Shown: positions 1 through 9,400 of the stretch, piece after piece
Layout of the letters: each line of letters starts with the position of its first letter
How positions within the stretch are numbered: position 1 is the stretch's first letter
Origin: Streptomyces sp. V2I9
GTDB taxonomy: Bacteria > Actinomycetota > Actinomycetes > Streptomycetales > Streptomycetaceae
NCBI RefSeq assembly: GCF_030817475.1
Contig: NZ_JAUSZJ010000002.1
Coordinates: forward strand, 1,541,501-1,605,500
Reading direction: 5' to 3'
DNA: 64,000 nt
The notes under the pieces: model-generated
Database searches by the model: none
The model's input: the letters and a program-made list of their open reading frames with translations, nothing else
Told to the model about the DNA's origin: nothing
Position numbers and translations under genes: made by a program

Positions 1-209
1 ACCTCGGCCCCGCGCCCGTACAGCCGCGCGGTGCCGAGTCCGGTCCCCGCACCGACATCCGCGACCCGAGCGCCCGCGAGCGGCAGCCCGGCCAGTTCCT
101 CGACGGCGTCGAAGAGGGCCGGCGGACAGGAGGGGCGGTGCGCGTCGCAGGCTGCGGCGACGGCGTCGAAGGAGCGGGCCCGCACAGGATTGGCCATACG
201 GGCCATCAT
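1..209 (-). CDS. Class I SAM-dependent methyltransferase, N-terminal part (runs off the window)
   Basis: Reading leftwards from an ATG pair at 209/206 (a further ATG lies at 197), the frame gives an N-terminus followed by VADVGAGTGLGT. That is the glycine-rich motif I of class I S-adenosylmethionine methyltransferases (post-motif residues DVGxGxG). The gene leaves the window at base 1, so only about 69 residues are visible and the substrate cannot be told. It is divergent from the diiron gene that starts at 317. No strong ribosome-binding site is visible before any of the three ATGs, so the exact start is uncertain. Confidence 0.7.
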   Translation of the reverse strand, partial: MMARMANPVRARSFDAVAAACDAHRPSCPPALFDAVEELAGLPLAGARVADVGAGTGLGTARLYGRGAE

Positions 210-304
210 GGTGCCCGGCCATTCTGAGCGCGCCCGGATTTCCGCGACGGAACGGGGGGGGCGGAAGTCGGTGCACGCCCCTGGTCCCCCCGCATACCCG
301 TCAG

Positions 305-310
305 TACATT
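305..310 (+). promoter_or_regulatory. Likely -10 element (TACATT) for a leaderless transcript
   Basis: TACATT ends 6 nt before the ATG at 317, and no Shine-Dalgarno sequence lies between. This is the spacing expected when transcription starts at the A of the start codon. The -35 region 17 nt upstream (TGGTCC) is weak. Confidence 0.4.
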
Positions 311-316
311 GACACC

Positions 317-1222
317 ATGTCTAACACGCAGCCAGCGGCGGTCGCGTCGGAGCGGACGCCTCTCAAGGCCCGCAAGGTGTCCTTCGCCTGGGAGAAGACC
401 CCTCTGCACTGGGTGCCCGGCGACCCGTTCACCACGCACACCATCAACGTGCTCCACCTCCTGCTCCCGGCCGGGGAGCGCTGGTTCATCCATGTGTACC
501 GGCAGATACTCCCGTACATCCACGACGACCGGCTCCGCGAGGACGTCATCGGGTTCATCGGGCAGGAGGCGGTGCACTCCCAGGCGCACGACGACGTCCT
601 GCCGCATCTGCGGGAGTTGGGCCTCGACCCGACCCCGTACACCGCGCAGGTCGACTGGTTCTTCGAGAAGCTGCTCGGCGACCGGACCCTGCCACCGGGG
701 CGGGCGTCGCGGTGGTGGCTGATGGAGCGGGTGGCGCTGATCGCCGCGATCGAGCACTACACCGCGTTCCTCGGTGACTGGATACTCAACGCCGAGGCAC
801 TGGACCGCCGTGGCGCGGACCCGACCATGCTGGACCTGCTGCGCTGGCACGGGGCGGAGGAGGTCGAGCACCGGTCGGTGGCCTTCGACGTCTTCATGCA
901 CGTGGACGGGGGCTACCGGCGGCGGGTGCGCACCTGGGCGACGGCGTTCTCGGCGCTGGTGTTCCTGTGGCAGCGCGGCGTCCGCTTCTTCATGGAGAAC
1001 GACCCGACGCCGCTGGAGGGCAAGGCGTCGTTCAAGGCGTTCCACGCGAGCGGGAAGCAGGGCACGCTGCCCGGCACGGGGGCGATCCTGCGGTCCGTCC
1101 CCACCTATCTGAGCCGGTCCTACCACCCCTCGCAGGAGGGCAGTACGGCCCAGGCCGTGGAGTACCTGACCCGCTCCCCCGCCGCCCTCGCCGCCGAGGC
1201 CGAGACCGCGAAGGGGGCCTGA
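317..1222 (+). CDS. Ferritin-like diiron protein of the 'metal-dependent hydrolase' family (PF10118 type)
   Basis: A 301-residue soluble protein. It resembles the bacterial family annotated as predicted metal-dependent hydrolase (PF10118/COG3687). The sequence shows a carboxylate/histidine pattern typical of four-helix diiron proteins: E54, E84-x2-H87, E146 and E182-x2-H185, with an extra H91. No hydrolase nucleophile or classical zinc motif is visible. The reductase gene starts only 3 nt after its stop, so the two are almost certainly co-transcribed. I therefore infer an O2-activating oxidase or oxygenase that receives electrons from that reductase; the substrate is unknown. The start is the ATG just after a -10-like hexamer. 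Confidence 0.8.
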   Translation: MSNTQPAAVASERTPLKARKVSFAWEKTPLHWVPGDPFTTHTINVLHLLLPAGERWFIHVYRQILPYIHDDRLREDVIGFIGQEAVHSQAHDDVLPHLRELGLDPTPYTAQVDWFFEKLLGDRTLPPGRASRWWLMERVALIAAIEHYTAFLGDWILNAEALDRRGADPTMLDLLRWHGAEEVEHRSVAFDVFMHVDGGYRRRVRTWATAFSALVFLWQRGVRFFMENDPTPLEGKASFKAFHASGKQGTLPGTGAILRSVPTYLSRSYHPSQEGSTAQAVEYLTRSPAALAAEAETAKGA

Positions 1223-1225
1223 CCC

Positions 1226-2308
1226 ATGGCTCTGCCCCGTCTCCGTACCGTCGTGCTGGTCTCGGGCGCGGCACTGCTGACCCGGCGGGCGCTGAAGCGC
1301 CGGATCGCCCGGTCCCCGCTGTGGCCGCTGCCCGCCCTGCCCGAGCCCGTGTCGGGCCACTCGAAGCGGCGCGCGACGGCGGTCCGCCGGCTGCTCATCA
1401 CCGGGCGGACCGTGATCGCCGACGGCGTCGTCCAACTCCGGCTGGAGGGACCCGATCTGCCTTCCTGGACGCCCGGTGCCCATCTGGACCTGGTGCTGCC
1501 GTCCGGTCTGGTGCGCCAGTACTCGCTGTGCGGCGATCCGGAGGACTCCGGGGCCTACACGGTGGCGACGCGGCTGGTCGCGGACGGCCGGGGCGGTTCG
1601 CGGGAGGTGCACGAGCAGCTCCAGGAGGGCCTGGAGGTCGAGGTGCGCGGGCCGCGCAACCGCTTCCCGCTGGCCGAGGCCCCGGCGTACCTCTTCGTCG
1701 TCGGCGGCATCGGCATCACCCCGGTCCTGCCGATGCTGCGGGCGCTGGCCGCGTCGGGGGCCGACTGGCGGCTGCTGTACGGGGGGCGGTCGCGGGCGTC
1801 GATGCCGTTCCTGGAGGAGATCGAGAAGCTCGGCGCGGACGGGGACCGGGTCACGGTCGTGGCCCGCGACGAGGCCGGGCACCCGGACATCGCGGGGGCG
1901 CTCGCCGGCCTCGCCCCGGGCACCGCCGTGTACTGCTGCGGGCCCGAGCCCCTGATGGACGCGGTCGCCACCGCGCTCCCCGAGGGCTGCGCGCTGCACC
2001 TGGAGCGGTTCTCGGCCGCGACGGGGGGCGCGGCGGGGGCCGGTTCCGGGCCGTTCGAGGTGGAGTTGCGGCGCAGCGGGCGTACGGTGCCGGTGGCCGC
2101 CGGACAGTCGGTGCTGGACGCGGTCCGCACGGCCGTGCCCCATGTGTCGTACTCCTGCGAGCAGGGGTTCTGCGGGACCTGCCAGCAGCGGGTGCTGGAG
2201 GGCGAGATCGACCACCGGGACGACCTGCTGACCGAGGGCGAGCGGGGCGACTCGATGCTGATCTGCGTCTCGCGCTGCCGGGGGGAGCGCCTGGTGCTGG
2301 ACCTGTAG
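1226..2308 (+). CDS. Flavin-dependent ferredoxin reductase with C-terminal 2Fe-2S domain
   Basis: A 360-residue electron-transfer protein of the phthalate dioxygenase reductase/VanB type. An N-terminal hydrophobic, basic stretch (about 1-30) precedes the flavin-binding barrel (RQYSLCGD, near residue 95), then a NAD(P)H-binding domain (GGIGITPVLPML, CCGPEPLM). The C-terminal plant-type ferredoxin domain holds cluster ligands C311, C316, C319 and C347 (CEQGFCGTC...C). It would pass electrons from NAD(P)H through flavin and the 2Fe-2S cluster to a partner oxygenase. The best candidate partner is the diiron protein encoded 3 nt upstream. Confidence 0.88.
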   Translation: MALPRLRTVVLVSGAALLTRRALKRRIARSPLWPLPALPEPVSGHSKRRATAVRRLLITGRTVIADGVVQLRLEGPDLPSWTPGAHLDLVLPSGLVRQYSLCGDPEDSGAYTVATRLVADGRGGSREVHEQLQEGLEVEVRGPRNRFPLAEAPAYLFVVGGIGITPVLPMLRALAASGADWRLLYGGRSRASMPFLEEIEKLGADGDRVTVVARDEAGHPDIAGALAGLAPGTAVYCCGPEPLMDAVATALPEGCALHLERFSAATGGAAGAGSGPFEVELRRSGRTVPVAAGQSVLDAVRTAVPHVSYSCEQGFCGTCQQRVLEGEIDHRDDLLTEGERGDSMLICVSRCRGERLVLDL

Positions 2309-2368
2309 GGCGTGGCCGGCCGGCGCGGCGCCCTCGCGGGCCGGTGAGGCATGCGCGGGCGCCCCGGA

Positions 2369-2374
2369 TAGGCT
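2369..2374 (+). promoter_or_regulatory. Likely -10 element (TAGGCT) for a leaderless tetR transcript
   Basis: TAGGCT ends 7 nt before the ATG at 2382 with no ribosome-binding site between. A TGAGGC hexamer 18 nt upstream could be a poor -35. Confidence 0.45.
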
Positions 2375-2381
2375 GTCGGGT

Positions 2382-3107
2382 ATGACGACCGGGGTGCGGC
2401 GCAGGATGGGCGTCGACGAGCGCAGGCAACAACTGATCGGCGTGGCGCTGGACTTGTTCAGCCGCCGTTCGCCCGACGAGGTGTCGATCGACGAGATCGC
2501 CGCCGCCGCGGGGATCTCCCGTCCGCTGGTCTACCACTACTTCCCCGGCAAGCAGAGCCTGTACGAGGCGGCGCTGCGGAGGGCCGCCGACGAGCTGGCG
2601 GCCCGCTTCCTGGAGCCGCCCGAAGGTCCCCTGGGAGCACGGCTGTTGCGGGTGATGGGGCGTTTCTTCGACTTCGTCGACGAGCACGGCCCCGGCTTCT
2701 CGGCGCTGATGCGCGGGGGGCCGGCGGTCGGCTCCTCGACGGCGAACGCGATGATCGACGGGGTGCGGCAGGCCGCGTACGAGCAGATCATCGCGCATCT
2801 CGGGGTGAGCGAACCGCCCGCCCGGCTGGTCGTGGTGGTCCGTTCCTGGGTCTCCCTCGCCGAGTCGACGGCGCTGCTCTGGCTGGACGGGCGGCGTGTC
2901 CCGCGCGCCGAGCTGGAGTTGCAGCTGGTGCACGATTTCGCGGCGCTCGCCGCGGTCAGCGCGGCGTACGACCAGGAGATGGCGGGCATCGTGCTGCGGG
3001 TGCTGTCCCAGGAGCCGGCGGACGGGCCGTTCGGGGAGCTGCTGTCGCGGCTCTCGGCGCTCGCCCCGGCGGTACCCGCCGTACCGGTGCAGCGGCTGCC
3101 GCGCTGA
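2382..3107 (+). CDS. TetR family transcriptional regulator
   Basis: A 241-residue regulator. The helix-turn-helix lies at about residues 30-60 (SIDEIAAAAGISRPLVYHYF), followed by an all-helical ligand-binding domain. It follows the diiron/reductase pair in the same direction and is a plausible local regulator of that pair, but the ligand is unknown. It appears to have its own leaderless promoter. Confidence 0.88.
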   Translation: MTTGVRRRMGVDERRQQLIGVALDLFSRRSPDEVSIDEIAAAAGISRPLVYHYFPGKQSLYEAALRRAADELAARFLEPPEGPLGARLLRVMGRFFDFVDEHGPGFSALMRGGPAVGSSTANAMIDGVRQAAYEQIIAHLGVSEPPARLVVVVRSWVSLAESTALLWLDGRRVPRAELELQLVHDFAALAAVSAAYDQEMAGIVLRVLSQEPADGPFGELLSRLSALAPAVPAVPVQRLPR

Positions 3108-3122
3108 CCTCGACGCCCCCGG

Positions 3123-3827
3123 TCAGGCGGGCAGGCCGTTGCGGTGGGAGACGCGGCGGGCGGCGGCCAGCAGGGCGTGGATCTGCGGCCCCGCCTGGTC
3201 GATCTCGGTGACCGGGCGGGGGAACGGCAGCCGGACGTCCTCGTGGGTGTGCGGGTATTCGAGCCGCAGGGTGACCCCGTAGCGGTCCATCGCCAGCGGC
3301 AGCGCCCGCGTCATGCCGCGCTCGGGACGGGGGCGGACGAGGCGCAGGAGCAGGGGGACCAGTTCGGCGTGGTCGTCGACCAGGTGGGTGAGCATGCCCG
3401 CCTCGCACGCGGCGATGGGGTCGGCGTCCGTCTCCTCCAGCTCCTCCAGGGTGACGAAGGTGCGCCCTTCCGCGTCCTCCAGGACGGCCTGCCCGAACTC
3501 CATGCAGGTGCTCCGCTCGGCGCCGGTGCCGTACGGGGCGGCGAGCAGCCCGGTGACCGTGACGCGGGCGCGCAGCCGGTCGCGTACGGAGGTGGGGGCG
3601 ATGTCCGTGAACTCCAGGCGGGCCGGGACGCGTTCGGCGCTCGGCGCGTGGCCGGCGCCGTCCGGGGCGTGCAGGTGGATGTGGCCCATCGCGGTCTCGC
3701 CGTCCAGGCGGCGCACTTCGGTGTGCAGCCCGTCGCTGACCACCGTCATGGAGTGGGCGACGGCCAGGATCGACCGGACGCGTTCGGCGCGGGTCGGCTG
3801 CGTGGCGCGGGGGCGGGTGGGACGCAT
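3123..3827 (-). CDS. DUF2470 domain protein, probably iron-regulated
   Basis: A 234-residue cytoplasmic protein of a family common in Streptomyces. The C-terminal half (about 150-225) looks like DUF2470, the domain fused to HugZ-type heme oxygenases; this includes the segment LPLAMDRYGVTLRLEYPHTHEDVRLPFPRP (shown in two overlapping parts: LPLAMDRYGVTLRLEY and YPHTHEDVRLPFPRP). The start ATG at 3827 has GGAGG 7 nt upstream. An iron box lies at 3868-3881, 41 bp before the start. That and the domain suggest a role in heme or iron handling, but the biochemical function is unknown. It is convergent with the tetR gene. Confidence 0.75.
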   Translation of the reverse strand: MRPTRPRATQPTRAERVRSILAVAHSMTVVSDGLHTEVRRLDGETAMGHIHLHAPDGAGHAPSAERVPARLEFTDIAPTSVRDRLRARVTVTGLLAAPYGTGAERSTCMEFGQAVLEDAEGRTFVTLEELEETDADPIAACEAGMLTHLVDDHAELVPLLLRLVRPRPERGMTRALPLAMDRYGVTLRLEYPHTHEDVRLPFPRPVTEIDQAGPQIHALLAAARRVSHRNGLPA

Positions 3828-3867
3828 CCGGGGCCTCCAGGGGGATCGATGACACCTGAGCGACTAC

Positions 3868-3881
3868 TTAGGTATGCCTAA
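3868..3881. promoter_or_regulatory. Iron box (DmdR/IdeR-type operator)
   Basis: TTAGGTATGCCTAA, followed directly by CCTTACC, matches the known actinobacterial iron box core (TTAGGTTAGGCTCACCTAA). It lies upstream of the DUF2470 gene, which should be repressed when iron is sufficient. Confidence 0.75.
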
Positions 3882-4043
3882 CCTTACCCATCCGGGCCGG
3901 ACGCGGGTAGTCCGGGGCGCGTGCGGACGAATCCGGGGCGAGCGCATGACCGGGTGCGCGGGCGCACCACCGGGGGTGCGGGCGGCCGGAGGAGCGTGAG
4001 GTGTACGCGGGCGTGCGCGCCGGCCCACGGCGCGGAGGCGGGC

Positions 4044-6248
4044 TCAGACCTGGAGGTCGGTGGCCAGCGCCGCCGCGAGGCCGACCTCCGCGTTGTCCGT
4101 CCGGCCGCGGTCGAACGCCCGCTGGTACGCCTCGTCCCCCACGGCCGCCCGCGCCTGGAGCTCGCAGGTCTCGCGGATCGGCCCCAGCTCGGGCGTACCG
4201 CGCTGGGGGTGGCCGACCATGCGCCAGTACGCGTGGCCGGTGCCGTAGACCCGGGCGGCCTGCGCGCCCGCGCCCTGGGCGGCGATGGCGGCGGCCAGGA
4301 GGTCCAGGCCCAGTGCGATGCCGAAGCTGTCACGGAGCCGGTGCTTGCCCGCGAGCATCGACCGGGCGTGCGCGGCGGAGGCGGCCGGGCGGCCCTGGAG
4401 CAGGGCGATGAGGGCGAGCTGGTAGTCGACGTAGGAGCGGGTCCAGTACTCGCCGGCCCGTTCACAGGCCCGGCGCAGCGCGGTGGCCGCCGCCTCGGAC
4501 TCGGTGAGCCGGCCGAGCGCGGTGAGCGCGAAGACCGTGATGAGGCGGCAGCGCAGCCGGTGGGCGGAGTCCGCGGGCACGCTGCCGGTCATCCGCAGGA
4601 CGCGCTCGGCCGCCTCCCGGGCGGCGGCCGGCTCCCCCGTCATCAGCAGGGTGAGGCCGCAGAGGTACGTCGCGCCGAGCATGCCCTCGTCGTTCCGGTC
4701 GTACAGGGCGGTGGCCTTGCAGAGAGCCGCGTACTTCTCGGCGGTCCCGAAGTCGCCCTGGAGCAGGGCCGCGACGCCGAGGACCCACTGCAGCCTGGTC
4801 CGGTGGGGGCCCTCGACCGGGCCCGCGTCCAGGGCGCGCTGCGCGTAGTTCCGGGCCTCGGAGAGATGGCCGCAGCAGGCCCAGAAGAAGCCGACCCGTC
4901 CCGCCATCTCCTGGGCTCCGGCGACGTCGTGGGCGAGCAGGTGCTCCAGGGCCGCGCAGAGGTCGAGGTGGGCGTCGGACACCTTGTGGTACCAGGACAC
5001 CTGGTCGGGCCCGGTCCACCCGTCGTGGGCGCGGCGGGCGAGGCCCAGGAAGCCGGCGGCATGCCGGTCGGCGGCGGCACGGGCCTCCCCCAGCTCGGTG
5101 AGCCACATCCGGCCGTACTCGCGCAGGGTGTCGAGCATCCGGTAGCGGTCGCCGTCACGCTGGACGACGGACTGGGCGACGAGACCCTGGAGCGCCCGGT
5201 CCACCTCGGCCTCCGTGAGCGGGCCCCCGGCGCAGACCTCGCGGGCGACGGCCGCGTCGAAGTCGGTGCGCAGCGGGGTGAGGCGGGCCCACAGGAGGCG
5301 TTCCAGCGGGGTGCACAGCTCGTGCGACCAGCCGATGGCGGTACGCAGGGTGCGGTGGCGGCGGGGCCAGGCCGTCGCGTCGGCGGGAAGGTCGAGCCGG
5401 GAGGTGTCGGACGCGGAAGCCCCGAGGGCGGCGGGGGTCCCGGAGGCCGCAGGAGCCCCGGAGGCCGCGGGAGCCCCGGCGGAAGGGCCGGAGGCGGCGG
5501 GCGTCCTCGGGAAGCCGCCGCACGCCGCCGGCCCGCCGCCGTGCTGCGCGGGGACGTCGAAACGGCTGCCGACGCGGGCCGCGAGCTGGGCCACGCTGTA
5601 CCGGCCGATGCTCGCGACGGCCAGTTCGATGGCGAGCGGGATGCCTTCGAGGCGGCGGCAGATCTCGGTGGCGGCCGCCTCGTCACCGGGGGTGTCGAGA
5701 CCGGCGCGGGGGTCGGCGGAGCGCAGCCGGTCGGCGAAGAGCTGGAGGGCGTCGGGCGCGCCGTCGACCGGGAGCGGCGGCACCGCGATGACGTGCTCGC
5801 CGCGCGTGCCGAGCGGCTGACGGCTGGTGACCAGGGCGGTCAGTCCCGGTGAGGTGGTCAGGACCTCCGCCAGCAGATGGGAGCAGGGGACGCGGAGGTG
5901 TTCGGCGGAGTCGAGGACCAGCAGGAGGTGCTTGTCCTCCAGCCACTCGCAGAGCGTCTCGACGGGCATCCGCAGGCTGTGGTCGGCCAGTCCGACCGCG
6001 TCCGAGACGGTGGGGAGCAGCAGCCCGTGGTCGGGGAGCGCCGAGAGGTCGGCCCACCAGGCGCCGTCCTCGTAGCGGCCGGCGGCGGCGCGCGCGGCCC
6101 GGAGCGCGAGCCGGGTCTTGCCGACGCCTCCGGTGCCGACCAGGGTGGTCATCCGGTGAACGGTCAACGCGGCGTGCAGCCGGACCAGTTCGGCCCGCCT
6201 CCCGACGAAGCTGCTGGTCTCCTCGGGGAGGTGTCCCACCGTGGTCAT
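4044..6248 (-). CDS. NB-ARC/TPR ATPase of the AfsR/LuxR-like regulator class, without a visible output domain
   Basis: A 734-residue protein starting MTTVGHLPEETSSFVGRR, the usual opening of these Streptomyces ATPases. A P-loop follows at once (VGTGGVGKTRLALR), then a Walker-B-like LLLVLDSAEHL and an NB-ARC-type sensor region. A low-complexity Ala/Ser/Gly/Pro linker sits at about residues 255-300, and TPR-like helices fill the C-terminal half. I find neither a SARP DNA-binding domain at the N-terminus nor a LuxR helix-turn-helix at the C-terminus. It resembles the middle and end of the large SARP protein at 43.6 kb. An in-frame ATG at 6314 would add 22 residues, but homologues normally begin at the chosen site. 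Confidence 0.8.
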   Translation of the reverse strand: MTTVGHLPEETSSFVGRRAELVRLHAALTVHRMTTLVGTGGVGKTRLALRAARAAAGRYEDGAWWADLSALPDHGLLLPTVSDAVGLADHSLRMPVETLCEWLEDKHLLLVLDSAEHLRVPCSHLLAEVLTTSPGLTALVTSRQPLGTRGEHVIAVPPLPVDGAPDALQLFADRLRSADPRAGLDTPGDEAAATEICRRLEGIPLAIELAVASIGRYSVAQLAARVGSRFDVPAQHGGGPAACGGFPRTPAASGPSAGAPAASGAPAASGTPAALGASASDTSRLDLPADATAWPRRHRTLRTAIGWSHELCTPLERLLWARLTPLRTDFDAAVAREVCAGGPLTEAEVDRALQGLVAQSVVQRDGDRYRMLDTLREYGRMWLTELGEARAAADRHAAGFLGLARRAHDGWTGPDQVSWYHKVSDAHLDLCAALEHLLAHDVAGAQEMAGRVGFFWACCGHLSEARNYAQRALDAGPVEGPHRTRLQWVLGVAALLQGDFGTAEKYAALCKATALYDRNDEGMLGATYLCGLTLLMTGEPAAAREAAERVLRMTGSVPADSAHRLRCRLITVFALTALGRLTESEAAATALRRACERAGEYWTRSYVDYQLALIALLQGRPAASAAHARSMLAGKHRLRDSFGIALGLDLLAAAIAAQGAGAQAARVYGTGHAYWRMVGHPQRGTPELGPIRETCELQARAAVGDEAYQRAFDRGRTDNAEVGLAAALATDLQV

Positions 6249-6312
6249 CGTCACCGTCCGCGCGCTGGAGCAGGAAGCGTCGGCCGGCCGCCCCGGACGG
6301 ACCGCCACGCGC

Positions 6313-6360
6313 ACCGGGCCGGTCCCGCTTCCCCGTGCGGGGAGGAGGGACCGGCCCGGT
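6313..6360 (-). terminator. Strong intrinsic terminator after the pullulanase gene
   Basis: A perfect 14-bp stem (ACCGGGCCGGTCCC at 6313-6326, complement at 6347-6360) encloses a 20-nt loop with a second 5-bp stem (CCCCG/CGGGG). It lies between the pullulanase stop and the next minus-strand start and has no T-run, as is usual in Streptomyces. Confidence 0.75.
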
Positions 6361-6423
6361 GGACCGGGACGGCAGTCGCGGCTCCGTCGCCGACGTCTGC
6401 CGTCACCGTAATGCGGCGAGAGG

Positions 6424-9400
6424 TCAGCGCAGGGTGAAGACGGCCGCCGTGCGTCCCGGAACGGTGAAAGTGGCCGATTTCCCGTCGTACCTGGCTCGTT
6501 TGACCGTGGAGTCCGCGCCTTCGGCCTGGACCGGGTGCAGCGCGTACGTCCTGCCGTTCGGCGCGGCGAGCCGCTGTTCGGCGGTGGTGGGAGCCGCGTT
6601 GATGACGACGACCAGCTTGCCGAGGCGCATGGTGATCACGCCGGGGGTCTCGTCCGTGCCGGAGAGCGGGAAGGAGAGCGCGGACCGGACCTGGTCCGCG
6701 GTGCGCAGGGAGAACTCCTTCTCGGTGGAGCGGATGGTGAGCAGGTCGCGGTAGGCGGCGGACGCCCCGTCGATCTGGGCGCACCGCGGGGCGATCGTGC
6801 CGGTCGCGGCCAGCAGCGGCTTGGCGTACGGCCACTTGTCGCGGTTGTCGGCGGCGGGCGGGAGGCCCCGGCCGAAGCCGTTGCCGTCGCGGCAGTCCCA
6901 GTGCAGGGCGTTGAACCAGTCGCCGCTGTCGTAGGAGTTGCGGTCCAGGGACTTGGAGCGCAGCAGGTCGGTGCCCGCCTGGGAGAGCGAGGGCCCCTGG
7001 GAGAGGACGGAGGCGGCCATGGCCACCACCTGGGCCCTGGCCCGCTCGGCGGCCGGGGTGGTGGCCGGGAGCTTGAAGGCGAGGGCGTCGAAGAGGGTCT
7101 CGTTGTCGTGGGCGTCGGAGTAGGCGAGGGCGTCGCCGGGCGCGGCCGCGTAGCCGGCGGGGGCCCCGTTGTAGTCGACGTCGGAGCCCTTGACCGTGCG
7201 CCCGGAGGTGTCGGTGAAGGTGTAGTCAGCGAGGTTGCCGGTGAGGCCGACCTTGATCAGGTCCTGGTAGTGGAGCAGCCGGGCCTTCTGCTCGGCGCGG
7301 GTGCCGTTGGCGGGTGAGGCGTTGGGGTCGGTGTAGAGGCCGGAGGCGAAGCCCTGGACGCCGGGGTCCTCGTCGAAGGGGCCGCCGCCGCGCACGGCGT
7401 CGCGGGCCCGGTCGGAGAAGGTGGCGATGCCGGTGCCGGCCATGTTCTTCTGGGTGGCCTGGACGAAGCGGGCGTCGTCCGCGATCTCGCCGAAGTTCCA
7501 GCCCTCCCCGTACAGGATGATCTTCTTTCCGTCGACGCCGTCCTTCGCGGGCGTGAGGGAGTCGAGCGCCTCGCGGACGGCGAGGATGTTGTCCTTGGGG
7601 TGGTGGCCCATCAGGTCGAAGCGGAAGCCGTCGACCTTGTACTCCTTCGCCCAGGTGACGACGGAGTCCACGACGAGCTTGCCCATCATGGTGTTCTCGG
7701 GCGCGGTGTTGGCGCAGCAGGTGGAGGTGGCGACGGTGCCGTCCTCCAGGAGCCGCTGGTAGTAGCCGGGCACGATCCTGTCGAGGACCGACTTGTCGTC
7801 CTGCCCGGAGGCGACGGTGTGGTTGTAGACGACGTCCATGACGGTGCGCAGTCCGGCCCGGTTGAGGCCCTGGACCATCTGCCGGAACTCGACCGTGCGG
7901 GCGGTGCCGTCCGGGTCGGAGGCGTAGGAGCCCTCGGGGACGGTGTAGTGCAGCGGGTCGTAGCCCCAGTTGAAGCCGTCCTCGGCGGCGGCCCTGCTCA
8001 CGCACTCCTGCTGCTTCTCGGAGTCGGGGGCGTGGGCGGCGAGGTCGCAGCCGGGCTTCGCCTGGTCCTTCTTCTTCTCCGGGACGGTCCCGATGTCGAA
8101 GACGGGCAGCAGGTGGACGTAGCTGGTGCCGGAGTCGGCGAGCTTCTGGAGGTGCCGCATGCCCTTCGAGCGGGTGTCGGTGAAGGCCCGGTACTCACCG
8201 GGGTGCTTGGCCGTGCGGTCCGTGATGGAGAAGTCCCGGACGTGCAGCTCCTGGATCTGGGCGTCCCGCAGCGGGGTGGCGGCGGGCTTCCTCAGACCGG
8301 ACCAGCCGCGCGGCGCGAGCTTCGGGTCGGCGAGGTCGACGACGAGGCTGCGGGCGGAGTCGGCGGTCAGGGCGGTGGAGTAGGGGTCGGTGACCTTGTT
8401 GGTGACGACCTTCTGGACGGTGGGGGCCCAGACGGTCACCGCGTACCGGTAGGGCTTGCCCTGCCAGTTCCTCTTCCCGGTGACCGACCAGACGCCGGTG
8501 CGGTCGTCGCGCTTCATCGGGACGGTGCGGCCGTCGAGTTCGAGGGCGACGGTCCGGGCGGTGGGGGCCCACACGGAGAGCGTGGGCGTCGACTTCTCGA
8601 AGACCGGCCCGAGCCGGGCGGAGGCCGCCTTCTTCCCGTACAGGTCGTCCAGGATTCCGGCCGTCTGGACGCCGGTGGCGGCGAGCAGGGCGCCGTTGGC
8701 GGCGCGCTGGGTGGCGACGAGCTGGCCGCGCAGGGATTCCCGGACGCGGTCGCGGTCACGGGCGTCCACGGTGAACGCCGGGTAGTCCTTCAGGTGCGGG
8801 TGCTTCGCCTTCTGGGCGTCGCTCAGCGCGGCCGGCGTGAGCCGCAGCCACTGGCCCTCGTGGGAGAGCGCCCCGTCGACGACGGAGATGTCGCCCTCCT
8901 GGGCGTACACGAGCTGCTGGCTGGTGGCGTCGGTGGTCTTCACCTTCCAGACCACGGTGTTCGCGTCGATCCACTGCGCCTCGGCCTTGGACAGGTCGGG
9001 GGCGGCGCCGCCACCGGCCTGCGGGAGGAGGTAGCCGGGCTTGCCGCCGAGCATCCAGACCTCATGGCCGTAGGTGGCGAGGTCGAGGGACTGGTCGCTG
9101 GGCAGGTCCTTCTCGTCGCCCTTGTGCAGGATGTAGCTGAGCGTGGTGGCCCCGTCCACGAGCGGCACCTCGAAGGTGACCCCGTAGGCGTCCTTCTTCA
9201 CGGGCATCAGCGGTTCGGCCCAGTCGGTGGGCTCCTTCGCCCCGGCCCAGGTGTGCAGCCCCCAGCCGTCGTAGTTCCCGTCCGGGCGGTGGTAGTGGAG
9301 GACCGCCTTGGCGGTGTCCTGCGGCGGGGCCTCGGGGGCCTCGGTCCTCTGGCCGTCCTTGCCCTGCTCGATCCAGACCTGTCCGGTCACGCCGAGGTCG

